A stretch of DNA of 64,000 bases, from assembly GCA_030295235.1 (NCBI GenBank), contig AP026155.1:124001-188000 (forward strand), given 5' to 3'. The notes below the pieces were generated by a model. It saw nothing but the letters and a program-made list of their open reading frames with translations, was not told where the DNA came from and searched no databases. The position numbers were made by a program, and so were the translations under genes. The stretch is from Fistulifera solaris (lineage: Eukaryota > Bacillariophyta > Bacillariophyceae > Naviculales > Stauroneidaceae). Positions 12,801 through 23,102 of this stretch are shown here, one piece after another; position 1 is the first letter of the stretch, and every line of letters begins with the position of its first letter.

Positions 12801-13301
12801 ACTCTTGCTGTTCCCATTGTTGTTGTTATTGTTGTTGTTATTGTTTCCGTTGCCGTTGCCATTGTTTCCATTGTTGCCGTTGCCGTTGTTACCCGAGTTA
12901 GAGGTATCACTGGCAGCGGCACCCGTTTCACCGGGGCATCCTTCAAAGACAGCCACTTCACTGGCCGATCCAAAAGGACCGGAAAGCAAGAAGACATCCA
13001 ACATAGCCCCGGTGCCTTCAATCTGGTACACCGTGGCTGGGACGGGGGATTGCTGATAGAACGAGCAATCCAAGAAGGAGAAGATCTTGGAATGAGTTCC
13101 GGCAATAATTGTGGGATTGCCATCCGTGGGAACAGTGAGTCCAGTGGTGTCTCCACAAAGAGAACCCACTTCAGTGAGAGGGATTCCCACAGAAGCAGTG
13201 AGAGGCGGTCCGGTTGGAGAGAAATCTTCGGCGGCAGTCCAAGGAAGGACACCACAGAGGATGATCATCGACGCCTTGAGCGATCGTACGTCAAAAATCA
13301 T
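9808..13301 (-). CDS. Large secreted or surface protein with PPC-like beta-sandwich repeats (one frameshift)
   Basis: The N-terminus looks like a signal peptide (residues 1-24, ending near TAAEDF). A Gly/Asn-rich linker, encoded by GTT-type repeats at 12815-12895, follows. The rest is about seven diverged repeats of 130-150 residues. Each begins with a C-x-A-V-D-L-G-T type segment and has GDGSAYM-like and GCDNLECL-like segments. Each closes with AGETYYLAVYN or PGETYTILIGDCC and then a DFxLxV strand. That closing pattern resembles bacterial pre-peptidase C-terminal (PPC) domains. A hydrophobic C-terminus (GMSLLAGFAMILAFYF) suggests a GPI or membrane anchor. The frame breaks at the A run 10595-10597; one more base restores LSLFQADDSGGIECHG. 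About 1160 residues. A role in adhesion or cell covering is inference. A degraded partial copy lies directly downstream. Confidence 0.75.
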
Positions 13302-14711
13302 GATCTTTGCTGCGAATTAAGAGATGCTGTAAAAAAGAAACAATTTATTGGGTGAGAATCTTGCTTCATGGAGCACTAATATCCAATGAAAAGAGCAACG
13401 AAGAGTTGATTCACGCTCGTCTCAAAGTTCTTCAATGTCATTCTCTCTTGCTTTTGCGTACCTCTTGGAAACTTTCGATCAAGCGAGCTTTATGTTTTTA
13501 GGTTTAGTTGTTGAGTGATTAGACAGCAACGCAGAATTATGAGATTGTGTGAAAGCAGGATAACAAGATGATCGCAAAAGCGCGTGCTTGTTAGTTTTGT
13601 TGCTTTCGAAGGCTTCACATTATTTTTTCATGAGGGCACGCCACGAGTTAAATTTCGTTGAATTTGCAAGTAACGGTCTCTCACTCAAATATCCTAATTG
13701 TAAAATGTCACGATGTCTCATTCATTTGGGTCATTTTGTGTAGGTTTCTACTGGATTTGGTACGTCATAAATCCAAACGTGCTTCGAAAAATGACTTGAA
13801 TTCCTATCGATTTCACTTCCGAGTGCCGGCTTCCGTATCGCTCATTTTTTCGCTGCCACGATTTACGTTTACGTTTAGGCTTATTCGAAGGCGTTTTGGT
13901 GTTGCTGGTTGCTGGCAACGGAAATCTCCTACCAGGTAGCTACTTGTAGCTCTCTACCTAGTAACAAGACGTTTGATCCGCGCAGAGCGCAGAGAGCAGA
14001 GTAAAGGATTACCTTTTGAACCATTTTACGGCGTCGACGGCCTAGCCTCGTGATATGTACGGGCAAATACTTGGTAATGAAAGGGGCACCCAATTCTATT
14101 CGACTGTGAGCTTCCCGGCCACTGGTTTCAATCATGAATCAATTCGCCCCCTTCTGCGAGACGCGTACCAGTACTCAGCGCACTGCCAAATGGAATTCTC
14201 GTTTTTCGTAGAATAAGGATGGGGGGGCGGTACGGAGTAGTTTCTTTCTAACTAGGGATAAGAATTTCAACATTTTCCGCTTTCATGTTTTACGCTATCT
14301 TCCCCTTTATTTCCCTTACTACTCTTTTCGCTCTATTCGACATGTTCTCCCACGGTTCGGCTTGTTCGAAAAGACCCAAACTAAAAATGGACGTCGGACA
14401 AAAAGTTCGGAAGTGCGGAAATTCCGAAAATATTAAGCACCCAGCACCACGCAGCACCCAACACCCAACACCCAGCAAACAGCAACGAGCAACTCCTAAC
14501 GTGTAATCGTACTTAAGAAAAGTGTATTTGTAGTGACTATAGTCTTTACTGTACGAGGTACGAGGTCCACCTTCCAAACAAGAGTAGGATGTGCTGTAGA
14601 ATGCTGGGCAACTCCTACTTTTTTCTCGTCGTTCAACCTGCTTTGTATTTCTTGCAAAACGCTTTTGAGAGGTCTGAGACCTCTTATTTTCAAAATGAAA
14701 CCTCTTTGCGA
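13302..14711. other. Intergenic stretch between divergent genes
   Basis: About 1.4 kb separating a minus-strand and a plus-strand start, so it holds two promoters. I see no gene. It contains a G run near 14220-14227, one TACGGAGTA motif at 14231, and a CACCCAGCA/ACACCC-type simple stretch at 14437-14478. Confidence 0.5.
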
Positions 14712-16042
14712 ATGCCTGCCATTGTTGACACGAGTTTGACAAAAGTTATGTTGTTAAGCAAGGACATGGCCAATAGCCCGGAAACAACTGGTTTAAATAA
14801 CCATAAAGTTGAAGGGAAAGATAGAAACATGTCGCAAGGTTGCGTTACCGAGAGGGAAAATCATGAAAAGTGCCCTCAAAGTCACTCGGACCTCGTCTCT
14901 CACGAATCGTCATCGTCCATCGCCAACGCTGTGGAGGTACAGAAGGAGACAACCAACGAGGAACCAGCTCTGAAACGACAGCGCTTGGAGGTAGAAACGG
15001 TCACCGAACCTGCAACTGCGCGAGCTGCCGAGACGAGCTCAAACGAAAATCTACAGCGAGGTAAGTTCTGATGGATAAACTTATCATGCGTTTTGATGCT
15101 AAGTAAGACTAACAATCCCGTTCTTTGCAACACACCTACAAAGATAATCCGACACTTGATGCACAACAGGCTCTTCTTCGTCAGTTACTGGGAAATGGAA
15201 ATCAAGCTCCATCCGCTCAAGACCTCGCCAATGCTGAGATAGCTGCGAACCTTCGCACTATCATGATGCAGCAGCAACTTTTGCTCAGCGGTGGTTACTT
15301 CCCGCCTCAATTTGGAGCGGCGCCGCCATTTCCTTCAAATGGAACGCTAAACGCTCTGGCCAGATTAGCGTCCTTGTCTGGTTTCGGGTATCCACCGGCT
15401 GCGATGGTGAACCCTCTCGCTCAATTGCAACTATTACAGCAGATGACCTCACAATTGACTGAAAATAGCGGATCAAGTGCAGCTGCAGCAGGCATTCTCG
15501 GTAGTTTGGCAGCGCCTAGTGTACCGGCATTGACGCCTCAAGTAACGGGGCGTCCGGCCGTTCCTCTCGCCATAGAAGCGGATCAAAGAACTTTGTCCGA
15601 GTTTCAGCGCCTAGTTCGTAAGCATATCGAGCTTTTTGAAGCGAAGCAGGAAGACGTCGAATCGAATGCTCAAGGAAGAAATCGTCCCATCGTACTAGGA
15701 CAAGTTGGTATTCGCTGCTGCCATTGCGCGCACTTACCTCCGAAGTTACGGTGTCGTGGTTCTACTTATTACCCTACAACGCTTCAAGGGCTTTATCAAG
15801 CCGCTCAAAACATGGCCACAGGTCATCTTTGCAAACGATGTAACCACATACCTTCGGATCTCCGTGAAGAACTCGTTCGATTAAAAGAATGCAAATCTTC
15901 CGCTGGAGGAGGAAAAACCTACTGGGGTGATGGAGTTCGTTCTCTGGGTGTGTTTGAAGCTCCTACTGGGCTTCGTTTTCTTCCCTCTGCCTTAAGTGCG
16001 CAAGGATTAGGGTGTGTTTGGTTGCAACAATTTAACACATGA
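14712..16042 (+). CDS. Protein with a diatom-type double-CxxC domain (2 exons)
   Basis: The N-terminal third is low complexity: an acidic, Ser-rich segment, a basic patch ALKRQRLEVE that could be a nuclear localisation signal, then Gln/Ala/Leu-rich stretches. The C-terminal domain (about residues 300-400) contains VGIRCCHCAHLPP, STYYPTTLQGLYQAAQNM, HLCKRCNHIPSDL and AGGGKTYWGDGVRSLG. The two Cys pairs plus His suggest a zinc site. From memory, this domain is repeated in many diatom predicted proteins without assigned function; a search would be needed to confirm. The intron 15061-15143 (83 bp, phase 1) restores LQRDNPTLDAQQ. Several in-frame ATGs (14712, about 14749 and 14767) could be the start. 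A nuclear regulatory role is only inference. Confidence 0.7.
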
Positions 16043-16380
16043 AAGAGTGAATGATAGATTTATTTACTTTGGAAGGATCGTGGTGGGTCATGCGTGGGCC
16101 GAAAAAAGCTCGGCAACAATTTTCTGAAGACGTAGCGCTGTGCTGACGTCATTTCTGCTTTTCATTACTCCGTATTACTTAATCATCTCTACAGGATCGA
16201 TTGATTACACGCGCAGGCAAAACCAGTAACAAAGTGCGGATTATTAAATTACAATCATGTTTGCATGAGAATTGAGTAATTGAATCAAAACAATGATATA
16301 TTATAGCAAAAAAAGCTAGGTCCATAGTCTAGAGATATAAACGCAACGTCTCGCTTAACCCAGGTTGAAACATTTACTTT
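16043..16380. other. Convergent 3' ends
   Basis: Between two convergent genes. AT-rich, one TACTCCGTA motif at 16166-16174, nothing else seen. Confidence 0.4.
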
Positions 16381-17542
16381 TTAACCTTCGTAAGTGCAAG
16401 CCGATTCCAGAGTGGTACCCGACACTTGAATGATTTGACGGGCCGCCCAGTGTCCGGCCTTGACGCAAGCTTCCATGTCCTTGCCTTGCACCAGTTGAGC
16501 CAAGAATCCACCAACAAAGGCATCACCCGCACCGTTGGTATCCACCAATTGTTCCTTGGGCAAAGCCTCGACCGCATATTCCGTAACGACACCGTTGTGT
16601 GCGACCAAAGTCGATTGACTGCCTTGCGTAAAGATGACCGTACGAGGACGACCATTGTCTTTTTTGGGCAAGGCCGCGACCGCCAGAGCCACTTGTTTCA
16701 AGTCCTCCCCGAGTCCATTTTTTCTTGCCGTATGCCGCCGCTTCACTTTCGTTCCCAAACAAGAAATCGGCATATTCCATGGCGGTGGCCAACTGATCTC
16801 CAAAGAAATCCACGATGAATGGCGCCGACAAATTTAAGCAAAATACTTTTTTCTCCGCCACAGCGTGTTCGGCCACCTGCACCAACGATTCGACCGAGAC
16901 GGTCAAAAGAATCCGGCACAGTAATAATATTGTGCAGCTTGCACAATGGCTTTGGCCTGTTCCGTCTCCAAATGTGTCGGTTGGAAGTTGTTCGCGGCCG
17001 CCAAGTTGGCCACCAAGGCCCGTTCGCCCCCAAAATCAAAGCGGCACAGGTTCCGGTCGGAGTATTCGCATCTTTCATGTAATGCACCGTGACACCGTCT
17101 TTGGAAGCACAGGCTTCCAACTGTTCTCCGTACGAGTCATTGCCAACACATCCCATGAACGCGACACGGTTCGGTTGTTGCGCTGCCGTTAACATCCACT
17201 GGGCGACCCGCATCGAGTTTTGCGTTGCACCTCCGGCAATGTACTGCACTTCATAGTGTTGCACCAATTCTTGATACAAGGGTTGATGTTGATCTTCCGC
17301 CAAGATGGCCGTATCGAGTTTTACTTGGTATTTGTCGAGCAAGTCTTGACCGACATTGGCGCTAATGTCGAGTAGTGGGTTTCCCATGCCCATTAAAATG
17401 ATATCTGTTGATTATATAGCAGGAGTAATTTGAAAACAGGAGGCGTTTGAGTGCAAAACGATCGTCGAGTGAGTCAAATTGTTCGATTCTTTTCGGCCTA
17501 ACGAGCGACGCGTAAACAAGGCTTACCTGAATATTGCGACAT
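16381..17542 (-). CDS. ADK: Adenosine kinase (2 exons, three frameshifts)
   Basis: PfkB-family kinase that phosphorylates adenosine to AMP, in purine salvage and the methyl cycle. Matching motifs in order are GMGNPLLDISANVG, YIAGGATQNSMRVAQWML, FMGCVGNDSYGEQL, PTGTCAALIL, LNLSAPFIVDFF, FGNESEAAAYG and, at the C-terminus, DTNGAGDAFVGGF with the catalytic Asp. The first exon appears to be only 16 nt (17527-17542, encoding MSQYS); a GTAAGC...CAG intron at 17405-17526 joins it to DIILMGMGNP. Without that exon the protein would start unusually short. Frame breaks lie at the C run 17027-17031, the A run 16915-16918 and the T run 16718-16723, each cured by one base, giving about 346 residues, the usual length. 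Probably cytosolic. Confidence 0.9.
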
Positions 17543-17843
17543 AATAACAGTAAAGTAAAGTATTCAAAAGATGAACGAAAGAAACTGAGTAGATTTAGAA
17601 TCAAATACTCCGTAAAAAAAAGATGAGAGTGAAGTAGACGTTGAAAATGACGAGCGATACGAAAAAAAGGTGGTGAAGGAGACGCATTGGCGCGACGAGA
17701 GTATACGTGGTGGCCAATGGTACGCGGATTCCACATAATAAGTCTATAGTCACGTTCATACATACGGGTTTTTTTAACTCGTCGTGATCGACCTAGCATT
17801 GTTAGCAAAAAACAATAGTAGTAGCCATCATCACCAATTCACT

Positions 17844-19199
17844 CTATCGAGCGGTTCCTCTTTGATACACATACACGCCCTTTATTTTCCAATAAGCTTC
17901 TTCCAGTGCCTCGGGCTCGGACGCCACATACGCATTGCACGTTGCCACCACATCGTCTTTGACGGCAAATTGCGCCGCCAGATCCGGACAATCCTGAACA
18001 AAACGATTGCCCGCTACCGTTCCACAAAAGGCCAAATTGAAAATAAGTCGCATATTCGAGAAATGATCCGACGAACACGAACTGTTGGCCCCAATCGCAA
18101 AGTAAGCGTACGGCGCTTGGTGCCAGTCGTTGGGATTGGGTGCCACGGGAGAATCAGATTCCGCCGACAATGTCGCTTGTTCCAAATTCGCGGGATAACC
18201 TTGGGATTGTGGAAAGACCCACGATTTAATGTATCCATGATCGGGATCCCAGTCTAGGACGTAGATACCACCTCCTTGTTCGTTGAAGCGAGCTCCTAAC
18301 GTATTGTTGTGAGAATGTGTCACAACACAACCTTGATTGCTCCATTGATGTGGCGCCAGTACCCAACAATTGTCGGCCGGAACACTGGTTTCGTGATCCA
18401 ATATGCCCGTATATGTATTCGGAATCCCCGTCGACCGATCCCATTCTCCCGTTTGAGCATACGGCGGCACTTGTGCGTACATACTGCACGACTCGGCCGT
18501 GTGGAGGGCCGTCTTGGCGTGGCTTTGATCATTGACGCCTTCCACAATATCAATTTCACCATGGTACGGCCAGTGGTCTTCGTCTGTCAACCAAAAGGCC
18601 GGCCACGTTCCGCATCCGGCCGGTATGTGATCGACGTGTAACACAAAGAGACCCCGATTGAACCGCCGCTTGCCTTCTAAACGGATCGAAAAGCGTTTGT
18701 TTCCGGCATTGGGTGCAGATTTCATGATGAGGGCACCGTCGGGATGGATCTGAAGTAATTGCAATTGATGAGCTCGTCGTCGACTCACGTACGTTTGAAA
18801 GCCTGCAGAACCGGCAGAATCGGGGCCGTCCAAGAAATCGTAATAGTTTAACAAGTTTGCTCCTTGTTGCAATTCAATTAATTGAAAGGGGCCCGTGTAG
18901 TGTGTATTGTTATTGTGTGAGTGTGATTTTGCGTTCGATGGCTGTTGTTGCTGATTCCGAGCATACCATCCGAGCAGGAATGTGACAATACCCATGAATA
19001 GAAATCCCATGGCTCGACTACTACAAAGAACCAGTGTTTGACGGTGATGATGTTGTTGCGACTTCATACTGTGTTGACCGTCGATCGAAAGGTAAATGTC
19101 ATGGTCACACGACGTCGAAGAAGAATCGGCTTCTTCTTCTTCATCATCTCCATCATCCTTATCACGAGACAGCAGTGCTGTTGATTCGTTTGGTGCCAT
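17844..19199 (-). CDS. Membrane-anchored GH16 endo-beta-glucanase-like enzyme
   Basis: Type II membrane protein of 451 residues: an acidic cytosolic tail, a single membrane segment at about 63-78 (AMGFLFMGIVTFLLGW), a Gln/Asn-rich stem, then a glycoside hydrolase family 16 domain. The catalytic signature G-E-I-D-I-V-E-G is complete, with predicted nucleophile Glu215 and acid/base Glu220. It is preceded by GCGTWPAFWL, as in fungal mixed-linkage or 1,3-beta-glucanases. Diatoms store the 1,3-beta-glucan chrysolaminarin and have callose-like wall glucans, so either could be the substrate; that is inference. The frame is intact throughout. The start was chosen as the first ATG, and the cytosolic tail contains no competing one before the membrane segment except Met45. 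Confidence 0.85.
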   Translation of the reverse strand: MAPNESTALLSRDKDDGDDEEEEADSSSTSCDHDIYLSIDGQHSMKSQQHHHRQTLVLCSSRAMGFLFMGIVTFLLGWYARNQQQQPSNAKSHSHNNNTHYTGPFQLIELQQGANLLNYYDFLDGPDSAGSAGFQTYVSRRRAHQLQLLQIHPDGALIMKSAPNAGNKRFSIRLEGKRRFNRGLFVLHVDHIPAGCGTWPAFWLTDEDHWPYHGEIDIVEGVNDQSHAKTALHTAESCSMYAQVPPYAQTGEWDRSTGIPNTYTGILDHETSVPADNCWVLAPHQWSNQGCVVTHSHNNTLGARFNEQGGGIYVLDWDPDHGYIKSWVFPQSQGYPANLEQATLSAESDSPVAPNPNDWHQAPYAYFAIGANSSCSSDHFSNMRLIFNLAFCGTVAGNRFVQDCPDLAAQFAVKDDVVATCNAYVASEPEALEEAYWKIKGVYVYQRGTAR

Positions 19200-19288
19200 T
19201 CTGTTGCTTATTGTGGTCGTTAATTGTAATGTAAATTATTGCAATTTTGAAAAGGAAGTTATGATCGTCGTCGGCACGACCCTAAAAC

Positions 19289-19490
19289 TCACGTCCCCAG
19301 AAAATCTGGGGGTGTGGGTGACTTCACATGCTGAATGATGTTTTCACGTCCACAGAAAATCTGGGGGTGCGGGTGACTTCACCTTCTAATAAGTGATGTT
19401 TTCACGTCCACAGAAAATCTGGCTCATTCAGATATTGACGTACACAGAAAGTCTGGGTGAGAGAGATATTCACGTCCACAAAGAATCAGT
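19289..19490 (+). repeat. 34-bp-type repeat cluster B (five units)
   Basis: Units with the core CACGTCCACAGAAAATCTGG start at 19290, 19345, 19403, 19437 and 19471. Spacing is 55, 58, 34 and 34 bp, so the last three keep the exact 34-bp period of cluster A and the first two contain extra sequence (GTGACTTCAC...TGATGTTTT). Orientation is opposite to cluster A at 8305-8422. Confidence 0.85.
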
Positions 19491-19827
19491 GCATGGATGG
19501 TATCATAATGGTGGTGATGGCGACAAATTTTGCTTACCAGGTACTCCATACCAAGTAAGTAGATCGAATGGTGAATTGGTAAAGTCACCGCCGGCAAATC
19601 TCTAGATGATTCATGCCTGGGGCTACCGTAATTGTAAAAGAAAACGATCCGAAAGTTTGATTGATGAAACTTATCGCTGCATGCCAATCACGTGCTCGTT
19701 ACTTGAATCGTATTGTGTAAGCACATACTAAGCATTTATCTCATCAAGGGTATAGAACGAACGGTACCGGTACCGTAGTTCGGTAGAAGTAGAAGTTTGG
19801 CTCGGAAAAATTCTGGATTTCTTACTC

Positions 19828-19850
19828 ATCATGACTGAACTGCAGTCGTG
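19828..19850 (+). repeat. Dispersed palindromic element, copy 2
   Basis: Reads TCATGACTGAACTGCAGTCG then TG. The inner part GACTGAACTGCAGTC is a near-perfect inverted repeat. It lies within the divergent spacer. Confidence 0.7.
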
Positions 19851-20042
19851 TGTTGTCTCCCCGAGAAAACCAACAAAGTGTTTTGAATGTAAAAATAAAT
19901 GAGGGATGCAATAATGCAAGTGCTCGTTCATGTTCAATATTATTGTGCCAAAAAATAACGATGTAACTCACCCAGCCAGTAGAACAGAGGCTTGGTTCGG
20001 TGGACGGCTATGATGACGACGACTCTCCTCGATGTTTTGGAC

Positions 20043-20090
20043 TCGTGAGTGAAATGTAGTCTTGGAGAAAAACGGAGTACACATTGAACG
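20043..20090 (+). repeat. Dispersed palindromic element, copy 3 (diverged)
   Basis: Reads TCGTGAGTGAAATGTAGTCT then TGG, followed by AGAAAAACGGAGTACACATT then GAAC. The downstream part closely matches copy 5 at 48732, showing that the conserved unit is longer than the palindrome. Confidence 0.6.
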
Positions 20091-20508
20091 ATAGACGATA
20101 GTCCATGGACGAAAAAGACGATCCGCAAAACTTCTCGATGTCAATTTAAGGGTGCATTACGGATGATTTTGAAGGTACTTATAATTAGTATCGCATCAGA
20201 TCCATGAGTCTGGGATACCTTCGGAAAAGACTTGGAAGGAATGAATAGTCTGTAGTGCTGGAAGTCTCGCGCGGAAAATTGTTGCTCATGACACATGACT
20301 GTATACTTTACGAGTGAGGAGTCGTCATGGACGCGCTGGGAACGACCGGGTTTTTTTGTGTGCGACAAAAGAAGAGTCATTTTCGACACGAGACTTTTTT
20401 TCGTTGTAACATCATTATCATCTTTACTCCTTCCATTTATTTGTATTGTGTTGTTACATTTGAATCAAAGCTCATAATAACAGAAGAATACTTTTGTTTG
20501 TGCAACGA

Positions 20509-22349
20509 ATGAGACGTACAATACCGACACGACGGACCGCCACACGCGGGTCCTTGCCGAGCCCCAATACACAAGTCGTTCAACTACTTGTCACGGCATC
20601 CGTCTGTTTAATTGTCATGAGTTTCTTGCCCATGATTGTATTGGAAGTATCAGAAGTCAATCACGAAGTCAGTGCCCTGTTAACGCACATGACTGGAGCG
20701 AATAATCACGAGGAACATCATGCTCCTGTAATAACGAGTGCGGGAGGAAACAGCAACTCGCAAAAAGGCAGCAAAAGTCGCACATTACCCAAACAACCAC
20801 AATCATCGGTACCACCACCACCACCCATGAAAACCACCAAAGACGGACGTCACATTTTCGATTTAACACTCGACGATTTGATTCCCGATCCACCGCAATG
20901 GGATCAAAAACCCGTCGCTCGCGGTGTCGCGGGCCGACCGTTGTCGCAAACACCGCACGTTGCTACCGCACGGCGGGCTCATTTAGATTGTGGTGACCTC
21001 GCCATGGATTCGTTGGCGTACTGGAATGTTGGTGGTGAAATACTCCAATCACCCTTTGCGACGACTCAACCCCATCAACAATACGTGACATTCAGTCCCG
21101 ATCGAGGGGGGATGGAACAATGTGCGCATGTCGTTGGAAATCATTTTTGTCATTGCGGCCGCGACGGGACGGACTTTGGTATTACCACCCAAGGAACCAC
21201 TTTATTTGATGCATCACGACAAAACGAATCGGTATCGTGGCTTTGGAGATTTCTTTCCTCTCGAACAGTTGCATCCCATCGTGCCGGTTTTGTCGTTTCA
21301 AGAATTTTTTACCAACAATCCGCACCGTCCATCCGTACCGTCGCAGATGGATGAAGCGGCCATCCACAAAGCCGCCGATCATTGTGACAAACGGGATGCT
21401 TCCGAAAATGCCTGTCGACATGTCTTTGAGTATTTGGAAGCCACGGGGTTCACCAAAATATCAGTGCCGTACACACCTGTCTCATTTTTGATGAAATGGC
21501 CTACGTGACGGGGAAGCCACCCACCAATGCCACCATACTGGAACACGTACAACAAGTCTGTGGCCCGACACGGGACCACGTGTACTTTACACAAGAAATG
21601 AATGATCCGGATATTCTCTTCTTTGCGGCAGGCAACAAAACCTTTCGTTTGTTGACACATTTCTATGGCATGATTCATTTTACCAATCCAGTCTTTGACA
21701 ACTACTTTCGAAGATTTGTACGTGATTACTTACATTATCATGAAGCTATTTATTGTGCGGCGGGGAAAATCGTCAAGGCGATTCAAAAAGAGGCGGCCTT
21801 GTTGAATGCTAACATCACGGACCCTAAATACGCGGTGAGTGCGGAAGATGGTTCTGGTGGATATTCGGCGCTGCACGTGCGGCGTGGTGATTTGCAGTAC
21901 AAGAAAGTGAAAATCCCGGCGCAGGAATGGTACGACAATACCAAAGATGTGTGGTATCCGAAGGAATTGTTGTATATCGCGACCGACGAACGGGACAAGT
22001 CATTTTTGATGATATCAGGAAACATCATGAACTGCGCTTTTTAGATGATTATTGGGAGTTGGCGGATCTGAGTTCCTTAGACCCCAACTACATGGGCATG
22101 ATAGATACCATTGTGGCCAGTCGAGGGAGGGCCTACGCGGGGACATGGTTTAGTACATTTTCGGGGTACATCAATCGGTTACGGGGATATCATGGCTTGA
22201 GTATGCAAGATTCATGGTATGGCTTCTTGCCCAAGAAAGAAGCCGTCCACGAGTGGAAATTGGTGAACGAATTCGCCTATGCCTATGAGTGGCCAGATGG
22301 TTGGATTGGAATTGATGCCGATGTATGGCCAGATAGAGATAAGTTTTAA
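20509..22349 (+). CDS. O-fucosyltransferase-like Golgi protein (three frameshifts)
   Basis: The N-terminal membrane anchor (VVQLLVTASVCLIVMSFLPMIVL, about residues 24-46) and stem are followed by a catalytic region of the GDP-fucose O-fucosyltransferase type. The start of the domain reads GGWNNVRMSLE after repair, then TGRTLVLPPKEPLYL. The nucleotide-sugar motif is SALHVRRGDLQYKK, followed by YIATDERDKSFF and a C-terminal RGRAYAGTWFSTFSGYINRLRG. The Arg in HVRRGD and the E-R pair in TDER are the conserved family positions. Frame breaks lie at the G run 21106-21111 and the T runs 21485-21489 and 22013-22017, each cured by one base. The first ATG in frame is 20509. The exact sugar transfer is not shown by sequence. 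Confidence 0.8.
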
Positions 22350-23102
22350 GCAACAAAAGCAAGTGCTCATTTGTAGACTATTCACGTAAGTATCCAAGGT
22401 GAATTCATCCAAACAGTTGATGTTTCCTCGACCAAAATTTTTTTCATAAAAACAGCGGAAACTCCACCAATTCAATTGCTTTGGTCAACAACATCAAAGC
22501 ATGTGGTTCCATTCGCTGCTACTCTCTTTGAAAGGAAGACTATGTGGAATGAGCTAATGTAACTTATGATTGAAAGTGGTTCTCACCATGTTTTTGCATT
22601 GCAATTTATCTTAAACTTCGTCGACGCTATCCGGGAGTGACATTACGTTTGAATCGTTGCAGAAAAAGAAGCCTACAATTTCAATCATTTTTCTTTGTCG
22701 CGCGATTGACGCCATACGTTGCAACAAAATCGTCAGGGTCAACAAAACCGGTAAAACTATTATGTAACGAAGTGAGATACTTGCATCGACTGGTCAAAAT
22801 ATTTCTAGACATAGTTCGGCCATTTCCAATGCGTTATTTTTCCGACAACGTTCGTTCGGGATCGAGTATCAGTCCAGCCTGCAATTCGAATCATAGTAAA
22901 AAAACTCATAACCTGTTGCGTGCAAAACCGTTCATCGGTGGTCTGCACGACGCACGGAAAGTGGTGGCAAAAAACGCGCTTTTTATTGTGCTCGATCCTT
23001 GCATTTTCCCCTAAATTACTTTCTGCTACCTGCTACTAGACTACGAACGAGCAAAGGGACCATTCCTTAGAGAATACCGGAACGAAAAGAACAACAAGTA
23101 AC
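22350..23102. other. Intergenic stretch upstream of eIF3c
   Basis: Presumed 3' end of the fucosyltransferase-like gene and the promoter and leader of eIF3c. A 125-codon open frame here has no recognisable features and is not reported as a gene. Confidence 0.5.

Larger units (their letters stand above)
19200..20508. other. Repeat-bearing intergenic stretch between divergent genes
   Basis: About 1.3 kb with no convincing gene. It holds the second 34-bp repeat cluster and two copies of the dispersed palindrome, each listed separately, so it is the most repeat-dense single-copy spacer in the window. Confidence 0.5.

Noticed and set aside
16381-17404. Adenosine kinase as a pseudogene
   Set aside because: All three breaks are single-base homopolymer changes and every catalytic motif is intact; sequencing error is more likely.
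22637-23014. 125-codon open frame upstream of eIF3c
   Set aside because: Biased composition without domain, signal or supporting junctions; it lies where the eIF3c promoter and leader must be.
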